A DNA stretch of 19,360 bases, from NCBI GenBank assembly GCA_964450955.1, contig CAYVFI010000064.1, positions 1-19,360 of the forward strand, written 5' to 3'. Under the pieces are notes generated by a model that saw only the letters and a list, made by a program, of their open reading frames with translations, had not been told where the DNA came from and ran no database searches. Below are positions 7,389-15,959 of the stretch, one piece after another (the stretch's first letter is position 1; each line of letters starts with the position of its first letter). Source of the stretch: CAYNWT01 sp964450955 (GTDB lineage: Bacteria > Planctomycetota > Planctomycetia > Planctomycetales > Planctomycetaceae). A program made the position numbers and the translations under genes.

Positions 7389-7403
7389 CAAACGTTCCGT
7401 TTG
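7389..7403. terminator. Small hairpin directly after slyD stop, doubtful terminator
   Basis: CAAACG-TTC-CGTTTG forms a perfect 6-bp stem starting on the base after the slyD stop codon. It has low GC and no T-tract beyond TTTG, so it is at best a weak terminator or message end. Confidence 0.3.
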
Positions 7404-7527
7404 ATCGGATTCCGGTGGGTGGCGTGGGTGAGGTTGGTGTGTGCATATCCGGTTGTGGTGCAAGGGGTGGAGCCCGGTGGTGAGGGGCGCGCGCGGCGGT
7501 GTCTTTGGTTCGCTTGGAGGATAGTGC

Positions 7528-8058
7528 GTGGGTATTGTGGCGACACGGTCTGAACGCGTTCAGTCTTTGCCGGGCGATGAATTGGTACCGGCGGCTAAGC
7601 TGAATACGACTCACGCTATTTCAATTGATGCCGTCGCGTCGGAGGTCTGGCCATGGCTTGTTCAGATGGGGCAGGGCCGTGGCGGGCTGTATAGCTACAC
7701 GTGGCTAGAGAATCTGATTGGTTGCCAGATGCGGAACGCCAATCGGATTCATCCTGAATGGCAGTCGCTGTCGGTTGGCGACAAGGTCTCTTTGCATCCG
7801 AAGGCACCGCCTCTGTCGGTAGCCGCTTTGTGTGACAATCAGCATCTCGTGTTGCAGTCGGCGGCTGGCTTTCCCTGGAGCTGGGCGTTTGTCCTGAGTG
7901 ATGCTGGCGACGGGCATTGCCGTTTGTTGGTTAGAACACGCGTTGGCTGGTCGAACCCGGCTCTGGGGCTGTTTCTGTGGCCTGTGATGGGGCCCGGTCA
8001 CTATGTGATGGAACGCAAGATGATGCACGGCATTCGTGTTCGAGCCGAACGTTCCTGA
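7528..8058 (+). CDS. SRPBCC-superfamily (polyketide cyclase/START-like fold) protein
   Basis: The 176-aa product has the opening pattern of small SRPBCC proteins: a strand with THAISIDAVASEVWPWLVQMGQGRGGLYSY, then TWLENLIGC and RIHPEWQSLSVGDKVSLHP, then a beta-rich stretch ending in an amphipathic region with MERKMMHGIRVRAE. These proteins form a hydrophobic pocket that binds small molecules or lipids; no ligand can be named from sequence. The start is a GTG at 7528 with a strong GGAGG seven bases upstream (7516-7520), which decides it. No signal peptide or clear membrane span is present, although GLFLWPVMGPGHYVM is fairly hydrophobic. It stands alone between slyD and the PQQ-like gene, with about 120-140 bp on each side. 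Confidence 0.8.
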   Translation: MGIVATRSERVQSLPGDELVPAAKLNTTHAISIDAVASEVWPWLVQMGQGRGGLYSYTWLENLIGCQMRNANRIHPEWQSLSVGDKVSLHPKAPPLSVAALCDNQHLVLQSAAGFPWSWAFVLSDAGDGHCRLLVRTRVGWSNPALGLFLWPVMGPGHYVMERKMMHGIRVRAERS

Positions 8059-8181
8059 ACCGTCATTCTCACATCGCCGTTGCGATTGCAGATGCCAGGT
8101 GTGTTGTTGATTGACAGTGCGCCGGCAACCTCTGAGACTTCGGGCTAAACACCTACATCGACTCCAGATCTGGATACTCCC

Positions 8182-9549
8182 ATGCTTGCCTTAGTTCTCG
8201 CTTTCTTTCTCGCGCCGGTTGAAGACACTCCGGCCTGGCCGGGTTTTCTGGGGGCGAATGCGACCGCAGTTGATCCCAGTTCAATTCCGACGAAGTGGTC
8301 ACCAACAGAGAACATTGCGTGGAGTTCCAGCATCGTGGGCCATGGTCAGTCCAGCCCTGTCATTTACGGCGAGCATGTCTTCGTGACGTCGTGTGACGGG
8401 CCAAAGAAGGACACGCTACACGTAATCTGTATGAAGATGTCAGACGGTTCGCTTGTCTGGGATAAAGAACTGAAGTCCGGCTACCCGCAGGACAATAGCG
8501 TCTTCATCAGTCGGGCGGCTCCAACACCCGTTGTCGATGGAAAACACATCTTTGCGTACTTTGAAAGTGGAGACGTGGTCGCGTACACGCATGCGGGCGA
8601 ACTAGCCTGGAAAATGTCGCTCACCGAAAAGTACGGCAAGCCGATGAATGGGTACGGTCTCAGTGCATCACCTGTGCAGGCCGACGACCGAATTATCGTT
8701 CTGATTGACGATGAAAAGTCGGCCGGTGGTCCTGCCGGTTCAGAGGCTCCTGTGGGCGACGCGAAGTCGTACATTGCGGCCATCAGCAAAGCTGACGGCA
8801 GCGTGTTGTGGAAGCAGGATCGAGAGAATCGAACCAGCTGGAGTTCTCCGGCAATCGTTCCTGTTGGAGGCAAGCCCGTTGTGGTTTGTAGTTCGGCCGG
8901 CAGTATCGATGGCTACTCACCTGAGAGTGGCGCATTGCTGTTCTCGTTCAAAGAGATTGGTGGCAACTCGTCAACAACGCCGATGCCGTGCGGTGATGGT
9001 GAGTTTCTTGTTGCCGCATCAACTGGCATGAGTCGCAGTCAGGAACTCGCGGACATGGTGAAGAAATCGAACGGGCTGATGAAGGTTACCGTTACTGATG
9101 GCAAGTACGAAGCGAAGTTTGTCTGGACCAATCCAAAGCTGTCGCCGAGTTTCGGTTCTCCAATTATGCACAAAGGGTACTGCTACTGGGTGAACCGAGC
9201 TGGCGCGGTGATGTGCGTTGATGCGAAGACTGGAGAGTTGGCCTATCAGGATCGAGTCGAATCAGCCTGGTCGACTCCAATAGGCATCGGCGATCGCATC
9301 TACATGTTCGCTCAGAAGAAAGGCATCACATCAGTGATTGCCGCTGGGCCGGAGTTCAAGAGACTCGCGACAAACGAGCTGTGGGAAGAAGAACCTGCCG
9401 ACAACAGTCTGCAGTCGGCCAAAGCCGAAACCGGCGATCGAGCGGCAGCGCAGAGCAGGTTTGCCGGCCAGGTCACTTACGGTGCCGCCGCGGTATCCGG
9501 TAGTCTGGTCATCCGAACTGGCAACATGCTGTATTGCATTCGGAACTGA
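8182..9549 (+). CDS. Exported PQQ-like beta-propeller repeat protein
   Basis: The 455-aa product starts with a short hydrophobic signal (MLALVLAFFLAP) and then AWPGFLGANATAVDPSSIPTKW, an opening common in secreted planctomycete PQQ-like proteins. Repeats typical of the propeller include DGSLVWDKELKSG, AGELAWKMSL, DGSVLWKQDREN, SGALLFSFKEIGG, TGELAYQDRVES and a closing GNMLYCIRN. Each blade ends in a tryptophan or aromatic docking pattern like that of BamB and quinoprotein propellers. No calcium or PQQ-binding active site of a true dehydrogenase is recognisable, so a structural or binding role outside the cytoplasm is more likely than an enzyme. The ATG at 8182 has only a weak GGA upstream. 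Transcription ends at the strong hairpin at 9577-9609. Confidence 0.9.
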   Translation: MLALVLAFFLAPVEDTPAWPGFLGANATAVDPSSIPTKWSPTENIAWSSSIVGHGQSSPVIYGEHVFVTSCDGPKKDTLHVICMKMSDGSLVWDKELKSGYPQDNSVFISRAAPTPVVDGKHIFAYFESGDVVAYTHAGELAWKMSLTEKYGKPMNGYGLSASPVQADDRIIVLIDDEKSAGGPAGSEAPVGDAKSYIAAISKADGSVLWKQDRENRTSWSSPAIVPVGGKPVVVCSSAGSIDGYSPESGALLFSFKEIGGNSSTTPMPCGDGEFLVAASTGMSRSQELADMVKKSNGLMKVTVTDGKYEAKFVWTNPKLSPSFGSPIMHKGYCYWVNRAGAVMCVDAKTGELAYQDRVESAWSTPIGIGDRIYMFAQKKGITSVIAAGPEFKRLATNELWEEEPADNSLQSAKAETGDRAAAQSRFAGQVTYGAAAVSGSLVIRTGNMLYCIRN

Positions 9550-9576
9550 GAGATAGAAGAAAATCTGTCAAAACAC

Positions 9577-9609
9577 AAAGGGCACCTCGAACCGACCGAG
9601 GTGCCCTTT
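9577..9609. terminator. Bidirectional intrinsic terminator between convergent genes
   Basis: A perfect 13-bp stem pairs AAAGGGCACCTCG (9577-9589) with CGAGGTGCCCTTT (9597-9609) around a 7-base loop. T-runs follow on the plus strand (TTTTT to 9611) and, on the minus strand, the complement of the leading A-run. It lies 27 bp after the PQQ-like gene and 22 bp after the stop of the opposing phosphatase gene, so it can serve both. Confidence 0.93.
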
Positions 9610-9631
9610 TTCGTGCGCATTAAGTGGTTGG

Positions 9632-11302
9632 CTACTTCAGTTCTACGTCGCGAAGCGGTTCTGCATCCGCTTTGCTGGGGAACTCAATACGCAGCAGATT
9701 TGAAATCGTCGTCGCGATACAGGCCGGGCTAACAGATGTGTGAATTTCGCGTTGGACAACATCGCCAACGACCAGCATCGGGACATGTCGATCGTAATGC
9801 CACGGGCTACCGTGCGTTGTTGCTGCAGTGCCGTGGATGAAAAACGGCTGCATTACGTACATGACATCACCACTGCGTTTGGCGTGGTACGAGCGTCTCA
9901 TGAGATCGCTGAGGCTGGAGGTAGTTGCGTCCTTCAATAGTTCATCGCGCGTCATTGCGGCTGCGATAGCTGGCTGCTTAAGAACCCAATCACGCGTCAG
10001 TCGGCAGGCGAGCTCAAAGCCCCAGCCGGCCAGAGCAGGGTGGTCGTGGTTTAGAAATACGCCATTCTCAACAAACGCCTGAACGATGCCGATTTTCTCT
10101 TTCTTCGTAGCTTTGTGGTCCAACTGTTCTGCCAGATAGGTTTCGAGCTGCTTTTCCATCTCAGCCAGGTTTCCAGAGGTTACCTTGCCCAACGGATTCC
10201 GGCCCGCTCGAAGTTTCTTCTTTAATGCGAGCTCCGGAACCGGGGCGACCCCGTGGTCTGCCGTCACGAACAAAACGAATTTCTTCTGGCCCAATTGTTG
10301 GCGGATGAAATCGATGAACTCGCCCAGCATCTTGTCGGTTCGGTAGCACATGTCTTCAACCTCAAGACTGTCTGGCCCGAATGAGTGGCCGACGTAATCG
10401 TTGGAGGAGAGATTGATACCAAGAATGTCCGGATGATTGTCCTGGCCAAGTTGTTCGCCAACGATCAATGCCTTGGCAGCGTCCAGAGTAAGCGAACTTC
10501 CAAACGGCGAACAAACAAGATTGTGAACGTAATTCTTGTGGTCGGCTGCCGGCAGCTTGTGTGGAAAGTCCGTGGTCATTTCATACTGTGGTCGTTCGCC
10601 TTCGCTGACTTCTTTGCTGCCATGAAGGTAACGCGATCTGTCAAGTAGCGGTTCCCAGACTGCTCCGGCATGCTGTTGAATTGCCTTTTGGGCGTTCAGT
10701 TCTGCGATGCATACTGGCAGCGTTCGTCCGTAGTGGTCACACGAAATCCAGTCGCCCTGGTTACTCATCCAAACAGCCGAATCGGCCATCCGCCCCGCAA
10801 GAAGAATGGCCGCGCGATCTTTGATGGCGACGGTAAACACCTTTGATCGCCCGCGACTCGCGATCTTCAGTTGGTCACCGACAGTGTCGGCCAGAAGTCG
10901 TTTGGGGGAAACCGGCGAGTCGGTTGTTTCGGCTCCAATTAAAATGGCCGCAGGGTCCTCGACACAGTACGTCAGCTTTCCCTGTTTCCGATCGAACCAA
11001 TCGTTGCCGATGATCCCGTGTCGATTCGGGTACGTCCCCGTCAATTGGACCGCATGCCCGGGCCCGGTTTTCGTGTTGGCATGCAAATGCTTGCAGTTTG
11101 AGTACCAAACTCCCCGTGCGCGGCACTCACGAACCAGGCCGCCGTCAGCATAGTTTTCCTCAAACCGTTCGAGGTATTCATACGCCAACTGATCAACACT
11201 AACGACGACAACCAACGCCGGCTTCTCAGCGGGAACCGCCTCCGCCGCTATTGCCTCAACAGCAAACAGACACACAAAGCCAGCAGCAAACAAACGAACC
11301 AT
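9632..11302 (-). CDS. pafA: Exported PafA-type alkaline phosphatase
   Basis: The 556-aa product carries a signal peptide (MVRLFAAGFVCLFAVEAIAAEA), placing it in the periplasm. Alkaline phosphatase superfamily metal ligands are visible: SVDQL (Asp37), ILGINLSSNDYVGHSFGPDS, FVTADHG and a late HGSPWHYDRH. The nucleophile is Thr79 in TKTGPGHA. Asn100 (IIGNDW) and the K-x-R pair Lys161/Arg163 (AIKDRA) match, within one residue, Asn100, Lys162 and Arg164 of the characterised Elizabethkingia PafA, where the K-x-R pair favours phosphate monoesters over diesters. So phosphate release from monoesters is the best prediction. The ATG at 11302 is chosen because GGAAGG precedes it and the signal peptide starts there; a TTG at 11320 would add six residues. 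It converges on the PQQ-like gene and appears to be a single-gene unit. No Pho box was recognised. Confidence 0.9.
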   Translation of the reverse strand: MVRLFAAGFVCLFAVEAIAAEAVPAEKPALVVVVSVDQLAYEYLERFEENYADGGLVRECRARGVWYSNCKHLHANTKTGPGHAVQLTGTYPNRHGIIGNDWFDRKQGKLTYCVEDPAAILIGAETTDSPVSPKRLLADTVGDQLKIASRGRSKVFTVAIKDRAAILLAGRMADSAVWMSNQGDWISCDHYGRTLPVCIAELNAQKAIQQHAGAVWEPLLDRSRYLHGSKEVSEGERPQYEMTTDFPHKLPAADHKNYVHNLVCSPFGSSLTLDAAKALIVGEQLGQDNHPDILGINLSSNDYVGHSFGPDSLEVEDMCYRTDKMLGEFIDFIRQQLGQKKFVLFVTADHGVAPVPELALKKKLRAGRNPLGKVTSGNLAEMEKQLETYLAEQLDHKATKKEKIGIVQAFVENGVFLNHDHPALAGWGFELACRLTRDWVLKQPAIAAAMTRDELLKDATTSSLSDLMRRSYHAKRSGDVMYVMQPFFIHGTAATTHGSPWHYDRHVPMLVVGDVVQREIHTSVSPACIATTISNLLRIEFPSKADAEPLRDVELK

Positions 11303-11816
11303 GAACCGATAGCCTTCCAACCTCTATTCCCGGGGTAAATCAGCCCACACGATAGCAAGCGCAGCGAGCCGTTGGGAGTAGGCGGTTATCCGGTTCTCGC
11401 TCAGCACTGCCTTATGACAGCGTAACGCTGCCGAACGCCAGATCCGCATCGTCGCATCCCGTCGCCCCTACTTTAATTCGGCGGCGGGCAAACCAGGTGT
11501 GGAAGCATCCGGGGGGGGGCTTGAGGTCACTGCGGGAGACTTTCAAAACGCCCCAAAACCAACCTTCAGGTGTGGTGCGCCAGGTGGTGCAGTACCCGTC
11601 GAAATCAGGGGCCCGATGTGAACACCGAAAACGAGCGCCCGTTGACTCCCTATTATTCGCTTCTGCTCTCCCCAGTTTCGGAGAAGAAATAGCCGAGACG
11701 GGACTCGAAAGGTTGGTCTCAGACGTTAGGAAAAAGCTCGATTTGTAATCCGGTGGCACACATAGTGGCACAGTTGATGAAATAGCCCAAATGGATGGGC
11801 GTTTCGGGTGTGATGC
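11303..11816. other. Gene-free stretch of about 510 bp
   Basis: No frame here shows family signatures or convincing start sites; the overlapping open frames on both strands look spurious. It contains a run of nine G (11511-11519), a near-direct repeat with GTGGCACA at about 11753-11772, and a weak hairpin next to the kinase gene. It should hold the phosphatase promoter at its low-coordinate end. It may also contain decayed sequence. Confidence 0.6.
11785..11800 (-). terminator. Possible weak terminator after the kinase operon
   Basis: On the minus strand GCCCA and TGGGC form a 5-bp stem, followed by TATTTCAT, 17 bp after the kinase stop. The stem is short and the T-tract poor, so confidence is low. 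Confidence 0.3.
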
Positions 11817-14800
11817 CTACTTGGAACTGATCCTCTTACGCAGAGCTTCCCAGTCCGCGATTTCTTTGTCTGTCGTTACGAAGTGCGCGTTATCAGGCTG
11901 ACAAAGCTCCATGAACAACTCCTGCAGTTCGTCCGCGTTCACGGTTCGGACGACACCATCTTCACGGCGGCGGCCAGTGAGCACCGTGGAGAACCTCCTT
12001 AACTTGTCTACGTCCAATTCGATTGGCTCAATGGGCCACAGTCTGGCGACTCCGTCGATAGTTGTCGTCAACACCATATCTCCTGCGGGGGAGAGTGTAG
12101 CCATTCCGTATTCGCCGTACGGAAAGGGGGGGGCTATGGGAAAACCGAATCTTGTGTCCCACAATCTGGCTTCCTTGTTGCAGGAGATTAGCAAGACTCC
12201 CGGACTACTTTGTTGCAGGCGCTCGACCGCTGATTCCGGGAAGAGCCGAAGGTCCTTTCCGGCCAGGTTTTGGAGCCCGACGGCCCCCTGTGCATCAATA
12301 CTGAAGAACGAAGACTGATCTTTCCAAAGTGAATTGTGGGCAGAAGACATCCGTTTGCGGTGGCTATGTACAACTTTGCCGGACCGCCAGTCCCAGATTG
12401 TTACCCATGGACTGCAGGTGGTTAATAGCAATTTCCCGTCGGGCGAGAATCGGACGTCGTCAATTTCATCGCGGTGCTCCAACACTTGAGATACCAATCG
12501 GCCATCCGTGGTGTCCCACACTCGGGCCGTCCGATCCGCTGCTCCCGTTGCGAGGTAGAGGCCAGTCTTGTCAAAGTCGACACACCCAATCCCTTCCGTG
12601 TGACCTTTTAGAACCAAAGGCTTTGAAGACGTACTTGGCCAGATCGAGACGGTGCCGTCGAGATGGCCAGCAGCGAGTCTTTGGTTGGTAGGTGAGAACC
12701 GGACAATGGCTGCGGCCCCATTTTCGTTTTGGACCGTCGATTTTAAATCCGCGTTCCTTGTCCAAATCTTGATCAGCCCGTCCTGGCAAACTGTGGCGAT
12801 CTGTTGACTGTCGGAACTGATGCCAAATGCTGTAATCGATTGATCGTGCGACGGAGTGCCATCGGTTTGCTGCAGGGGGTCTACATCCCAGATCGCCAGT
12901 TCTTTGTCGCGTTCTAGCAGAAAGAAGTCACCATCAGGGCTGAAGTGTGGGGCTCTAACAGTATCGCTTCCATCCGAGACAAGGACTGAGTCGGCAACCG
13001 TTCCCGCGAGGTCCCAAACCTTCAGTATTCCATCAACGCTCCCAACGGCCAGGAAGCGTCCGTTGTCAAAAAACTTGATTGCTGATGGTCGAGAACTGCT
13101 GGGTAGTGGCGGGCACACCGGTTGACCTGAATGACTCCAGTAGACGCCGATTGTCTCGCCTCGTCCGGCTGCAGCAAACAGCTCTCGGTCTTTACTAACG
13201 TCGAACGGAAAGTCTTCGTTGTCTGTACCGGCTAGTACACCATCATAGAGCTGACTCCCAGACTCCGGATCCCAAAGCGTGGTTCCGGTTGCGTTCCCAT
13301 GCGTGAGGATTAGACCGTCCCGCAAGTAGAAACCGTGGTTGGCCGATCCGGGGTGGCGAACTCCCGCGGGGGACTGTTCCACATCAGTCGCCTTCCATTC
13401 GCGCACTCGACCTCCTTCTCCGGCCGTCAGAAAACCAGTCGGTCCCGGTGACAGATGCCACATATATCGCCCGTGTGGAATATCAAAAAAGGACCAGTCT
13501 TCCGTGTTGTAGATCCGGAGGATTGATGAGTTTCCATCGCCTGGTTTCTGAGAATGAATCAACAGTTCATTCCCCGACATTTCATGGGCACTGCTCACCA
13601 GTCGGCCTGGTTGAGCCAAAACTCTTCGCCTCTCACCCGTTTCCGCATCCCAGACCTTGGCGGTTCCGTCGAGTGCGGTCGTCACCACAAATTGGCCTGC
13701 AAACGCCGCATCTGTAATCAGTGGTTCGTGGTTGACTCGGGCAATGATGTCGATCCGTCCCTGACTTACGTCTCGAATCTCAGCGAAACTTGTCTGGCCG
13801 GCTGTTGTGTCAGCTACTCCAACGTTGCCGGTTCCGTGAGGCACAATGATGAGCCGCGTCCCGGGTTCATTGACTTCTAGCGACTTGACTCTCGACGCTG
13901 CCGTGAACTGCCGCTGATCTGCAAGATTGGTTGTCGAGATGCGGGTGACCTTGTTCCCTGCCGCGGCGTATAAGAGTCCGTTTGCTCGATCAATAGCAAA
14001 GGTGTCGACGCGGGCTTCGAAATTTTGGACGTGTGTAAGTCGCGGCATCTCGCGAAGAATCCTATCGATCCGGATCCGAGAGATTCGTTCCCCATCCGCG
14101 TCTCCGAGCGATTCTTCAAGCGAGAGTGCTTCGATGGCATAGGGAAGCATCGCTGCAGGTCCGCCGTCAGAGGACCTCCCGAGACCTTCCTGGACCAATG
14201 ACAGTGCGAGATTCTGCTGAGCCGACCGAGTGTGTTCGGCCTCTCTTGATGCCCACACTGCTGAGCCAATTGTGATCGCAATCAGCAGGGTCGTAATAAC
14301 CGCAAGCAGCGAACTTAGTACGGGTCGCCGCCGACACCACTTCCAAAGTCGCTCGGGCGGCGATGGCGGTCGGGACCGGATTGGTTCGTCTGCAAGCCAA
14401 CGCCTCAGTTCCGCTGAAAACTCATGAGCTGTTTGAAAGCGATTGCTCTGCAATTTCTGCATCGCCTTTAATGCAATCGTCTCGAGGTCCCGTGGTACGA
14501 ATTCATTAATCTTTCGTGGCGGCTTGGGTTCCTCGTGCATGACCTGATGTAGCAGCATCCGCTGGCTACCACGAAATGGAAGTTCCCCTGAAAGCATGCG
14601 GTACAGGACAACTCCAAGACTGTAGACGTCGCTGGTTACGCTGACTTTCTCGTTCTCGCCGGCTGCTTGTTCTGGTGCCATATACGCAGGCGTACCAATG
14701 ACCTCGCCTTCCCTGGTCATGGTAATTGCTGGTTCGCTACTCCGGGCCAAGCCGAAGTCGGTCAGGTACGGCCGGTTGTCAGCGTCGATTAGAATGTTGC

Positions 14801-15530
14801 TGGGTTTGACGTCGCGGTGCAGAACCTTATTTTCGTGGGCGTAGTGCAACGCGGCCGCAATCTGTCGCACAATATCTGCAGTCTCACGAAACGAGACACG
14901 TCCTCCGCCAATCAGGTCATCGAGTGTGACGCCTTCGACGTACTCCGAGACGATATACATCGCCTCAGCGGTGCCCAAATTGTGAACTTGGACGATATTC
15001 GGGTGTTTCAGTCCGGCTGCATGCTGTGCCTCGCGGCGGAACCTGGCAGCTTCCATCCGCGAACTAAAAGTGCCAGCACGTGGCATCTTGACCGCGACGA
15101 CCCGGTCCAGCACGGTGTCGTGGGCTTTGTAAACGACGCCAAATGCTCCCCGGCCGAGTTCGATCGCCAGCCGGAAGCGATCATGAAAAAGTCCGGCATC
15201 CTCCCGGATAACAGTGGCTTGTGGATCAATACTGAAGCTACTACCGCAAGAGCGGCAATGTAGTTCAACAGTGTCCTCCACAATCCGAACGTTGTTCCCA
15301 CAATGCGGGCATCGCAAGCTGTCCGCAACCCGGGGACCGAGTGCAGTTTCCGGCTGAACATGCTTCTGGCAAAAGGCATCCGCAATCGCGAGAGCCATCC
15401 GCAGACGCTCCCCAAGTTCAGGAGCGAGGTCTGGGTGTGCGGCAACAATTGCCTGCGGGGTCACAGGCGACGAAGATCGAAGCGATTGCAGAAACTCGTC
15501 TACAATCGCTTCGATGCGTTCCGAATCCAC
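11817..15530 (-). CDS. Zinc-ribbon Ser/Thr protein kinase with transmembrane segment and WD40 propeller
   Basis: Domain order in this 1237-aa protein: a helical N-terminal region (1-60); a zinc ribbon with Cys74, Cys77, Cys92 and Cys95; a Hanks-type kinase (about 119-380) with GRGAFG (126-131), VAVK (Lys148), HRDVKPSN (Asp240), DFG (258-260) and APEQ (285-288); a membrane span (about 405-427); then a long C-terminal region with WD40 repeats, for example LVLKGHTEGIGCVDF and TARVWDTTDG. All catalytic kinase motifs are intact, so it should be active. The single span separates kinase and propeller across the membrane, which suggests sensing or docking outside and phosphorylation inside. The start is a GTG seven bases after the stop of the upstream small gene, with no good ribosome site, so translational coupling is likely. 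Position in an operon with an ECF sigma factor points to that factor as substrate (inference from known sigma/kinase pairs). Confidence 0.93.
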   Translation of the reverse strand: MDSERIEAIVDEFLQSLRSSSPVTPQAIVAAHPDLAPELGERLRMALAIADAFCQKHVQPETALGPRVADSLRCPHCGNNVRIVEDTVELHCRSCGSSFSIDPQATVIREDAGLFHDRFRLAIELGRGAFGVVYKAHDTVLDRVVAVKMPRAGTFSSRMEAARFRREAQHAAGLKHPNIVQVHNLGTAEAMYIVSEYVEGVTLDDLIGGGRVSFRETADIVRQIAAALHYAHENKVLHRDVKPSNILIDADNRPYLTDFGLARSSEPAITMTREGEVIGTPAYMAPEQAAGENEKVSVTSDVYSLGVVLYRMLSGELPFRGSQRMLLHQVMHEEPKPPRKINEFVPRDLETIALKAMQKLQSNRFQTAHEFSAELRRWLADEPIRSRPPSPPERLWKWCRRRPVLSSLLAVITTLLIAITIGSAVWASREAEHTRSAQQNLALSLVQEGLGRSSDGGPAAMLPYAIEALSLEESLGDADGERISRIRIDRILREMPRLTHVQNFEARVDTFAIDRANGLLYAAAGNKVTRISTTNLADQRQFTAASRVKSLEVNEPGTRLIIVPHGTGNVGVADTTAGQTSFAEIRDVSQGRIDIIARVNHEPLITDAAFAGQFVVTTALDGTAKVWDAETGERRRVLAQPGRLVSSAHEMSGNELLIHSQKPGDGNSSILRIYNTEDWSFFDIPHGRYMWHLSPGPTGFLTAGEGGRVREWKATDVEQSPAGVRHPGSANHGFYLRDGLILTHGNATGTTLWDPESGSQLYDGVLAGTDNEDFPFDVSKDRELFAAAGRGETIGVYWSHSGQPVCPPLPSSSRPSAIKFFDNGRFLAVGSVDGILKVWDLAGTVADSVLVSDGSDTVRAPHFSPDGDFFLLERDKELAIWDVDPLQQTDGTPSHDQSITAFGISSDSQQIATVCQDGLIKIWTRNADLKSTVQNENGAAAIVRFSPTNQRLAAGHLDGTVSIWPSTSSKPLVLKGHTEGIGCVDFDKTGLYLATGAADRTARVWDTTDGRLVSQVLEHRDEIDDVRFSPDGKLLLTTCSPWVTIWDWRSGKVVHSHRKRMSSAHNSLWKDQSSFFSIDAQGAVGLQNLAGKDLRLFPESAVERLQQSSPGVLLISCNKEARLWDTRFGFPIAPPFPYGEYGMATLSPAGDMVLTTTIDGVARLWPIEPIELDVDKLRRFSTVLTGRRREDGVVRTVNADELQELFMELCQPDNAHFVTTDKEIADWEALRKRISSK

Positions 15531-15536
15531 CTGAGC

Positions 15537-15950
15537 TTACCCTTTGGAGCCAGAAAGAGTAGGAGTAGGACCGGGCGGTGGTGCAGGCGTGACGCACTGC
15601 AGAACACGCTGGCTGCAGTTCGGATCTGTTCCGGCAGGACATACCTTCTGATACGGTTCGCAGTTTCCAAGGCAATAGTCAAGAACCGGATCAGGACTCA
15701 CACGTGCTAGTGTCGCCGCAAGTACCGTCATGTCAAATTTATGGGGATGAGCATCATCTCGGGTCACTGTTACTTGACAAATGTCTCCGATAGCTCCGGG
15801 CAGCTGGATGACGTTACCGTGAGTCGGACGTCGGGAGGCTCTCTCAATTGAGAGTTTTCCTTCTGTCTCGGTTCTGTCGAGGTCCAAAACCGCGTACTGG
15901 GCTCCAGCTGTCTTTTCGATATTGGTGACCAAAACTTTAACGTTAGCCAT
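15537..15950 (-). CDS. Small cytoplasmic protein with Cys-rich, Pro-rich tail, unknown family
   Basis: I do not recognise this 137-aa protein. Residues 1-82 look beta-rich (MANVKVLVTN, AQYAVLDLDR, DICQVTVTRD, FDMTVLAATLA). The tail has five cysteines in about 27 residues (Cys93, 97, 104, 112, 119), then a flexible end with APPPGPTPT. There is no signal peptide or membrane segment, so the cysteines more likely bind metal or sense redox state than form exported disulfides. The ATG at 15950 has AGGA seven bases upstream, overlapping the sigma factor stop codon, and the stop is seven bases before the kinase start. This tight packing means all three are made together. A role as adaptor or regulator between sigma factor and kinase is reasonable, but it is inference only. 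Confidence 0.8.
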   Translation of the reverse strand: MANVKVLVTNIEKTAGAQYAVLDLDRTETEGKLSIERASRRPTHGNVIQLPGAIGDICQVTVTRDDAHPHKFDMTVLAATLARVSPDPVLDYCLGNCEPYQKVCPAGTDPNCSQRVLQCVTPAPPPGPTPTLSGSKG

Positions 15951-15959
15951 GGGCTAATC

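Noticed and set aside
11690..11760. tRNA-like 3' end on the minus strand (TTCGAGTCCCGTCTCGGCTA) with a TTACAAA loop upstream, a possible att remnant
   Set aside because: The T-stem does not pair, the anticodon-like stem is mismatched, and no acceptor or D-arm could be built. No integrase gene is nearby.
11412..11771. Minus-strand 119-codon and plus-strand 83-codon open frames in the gene-free stretch
   Set aside because: They overlap on opposite strands, lack recognisable domains and good start sites, and one runs through the nine-G tract.
13448..13880. Plus-strand frames opposite the WD40 region of the kinase
   Set aside because: Antisense to a continuous coding frame with repeated WD40 motifs; no independent support.
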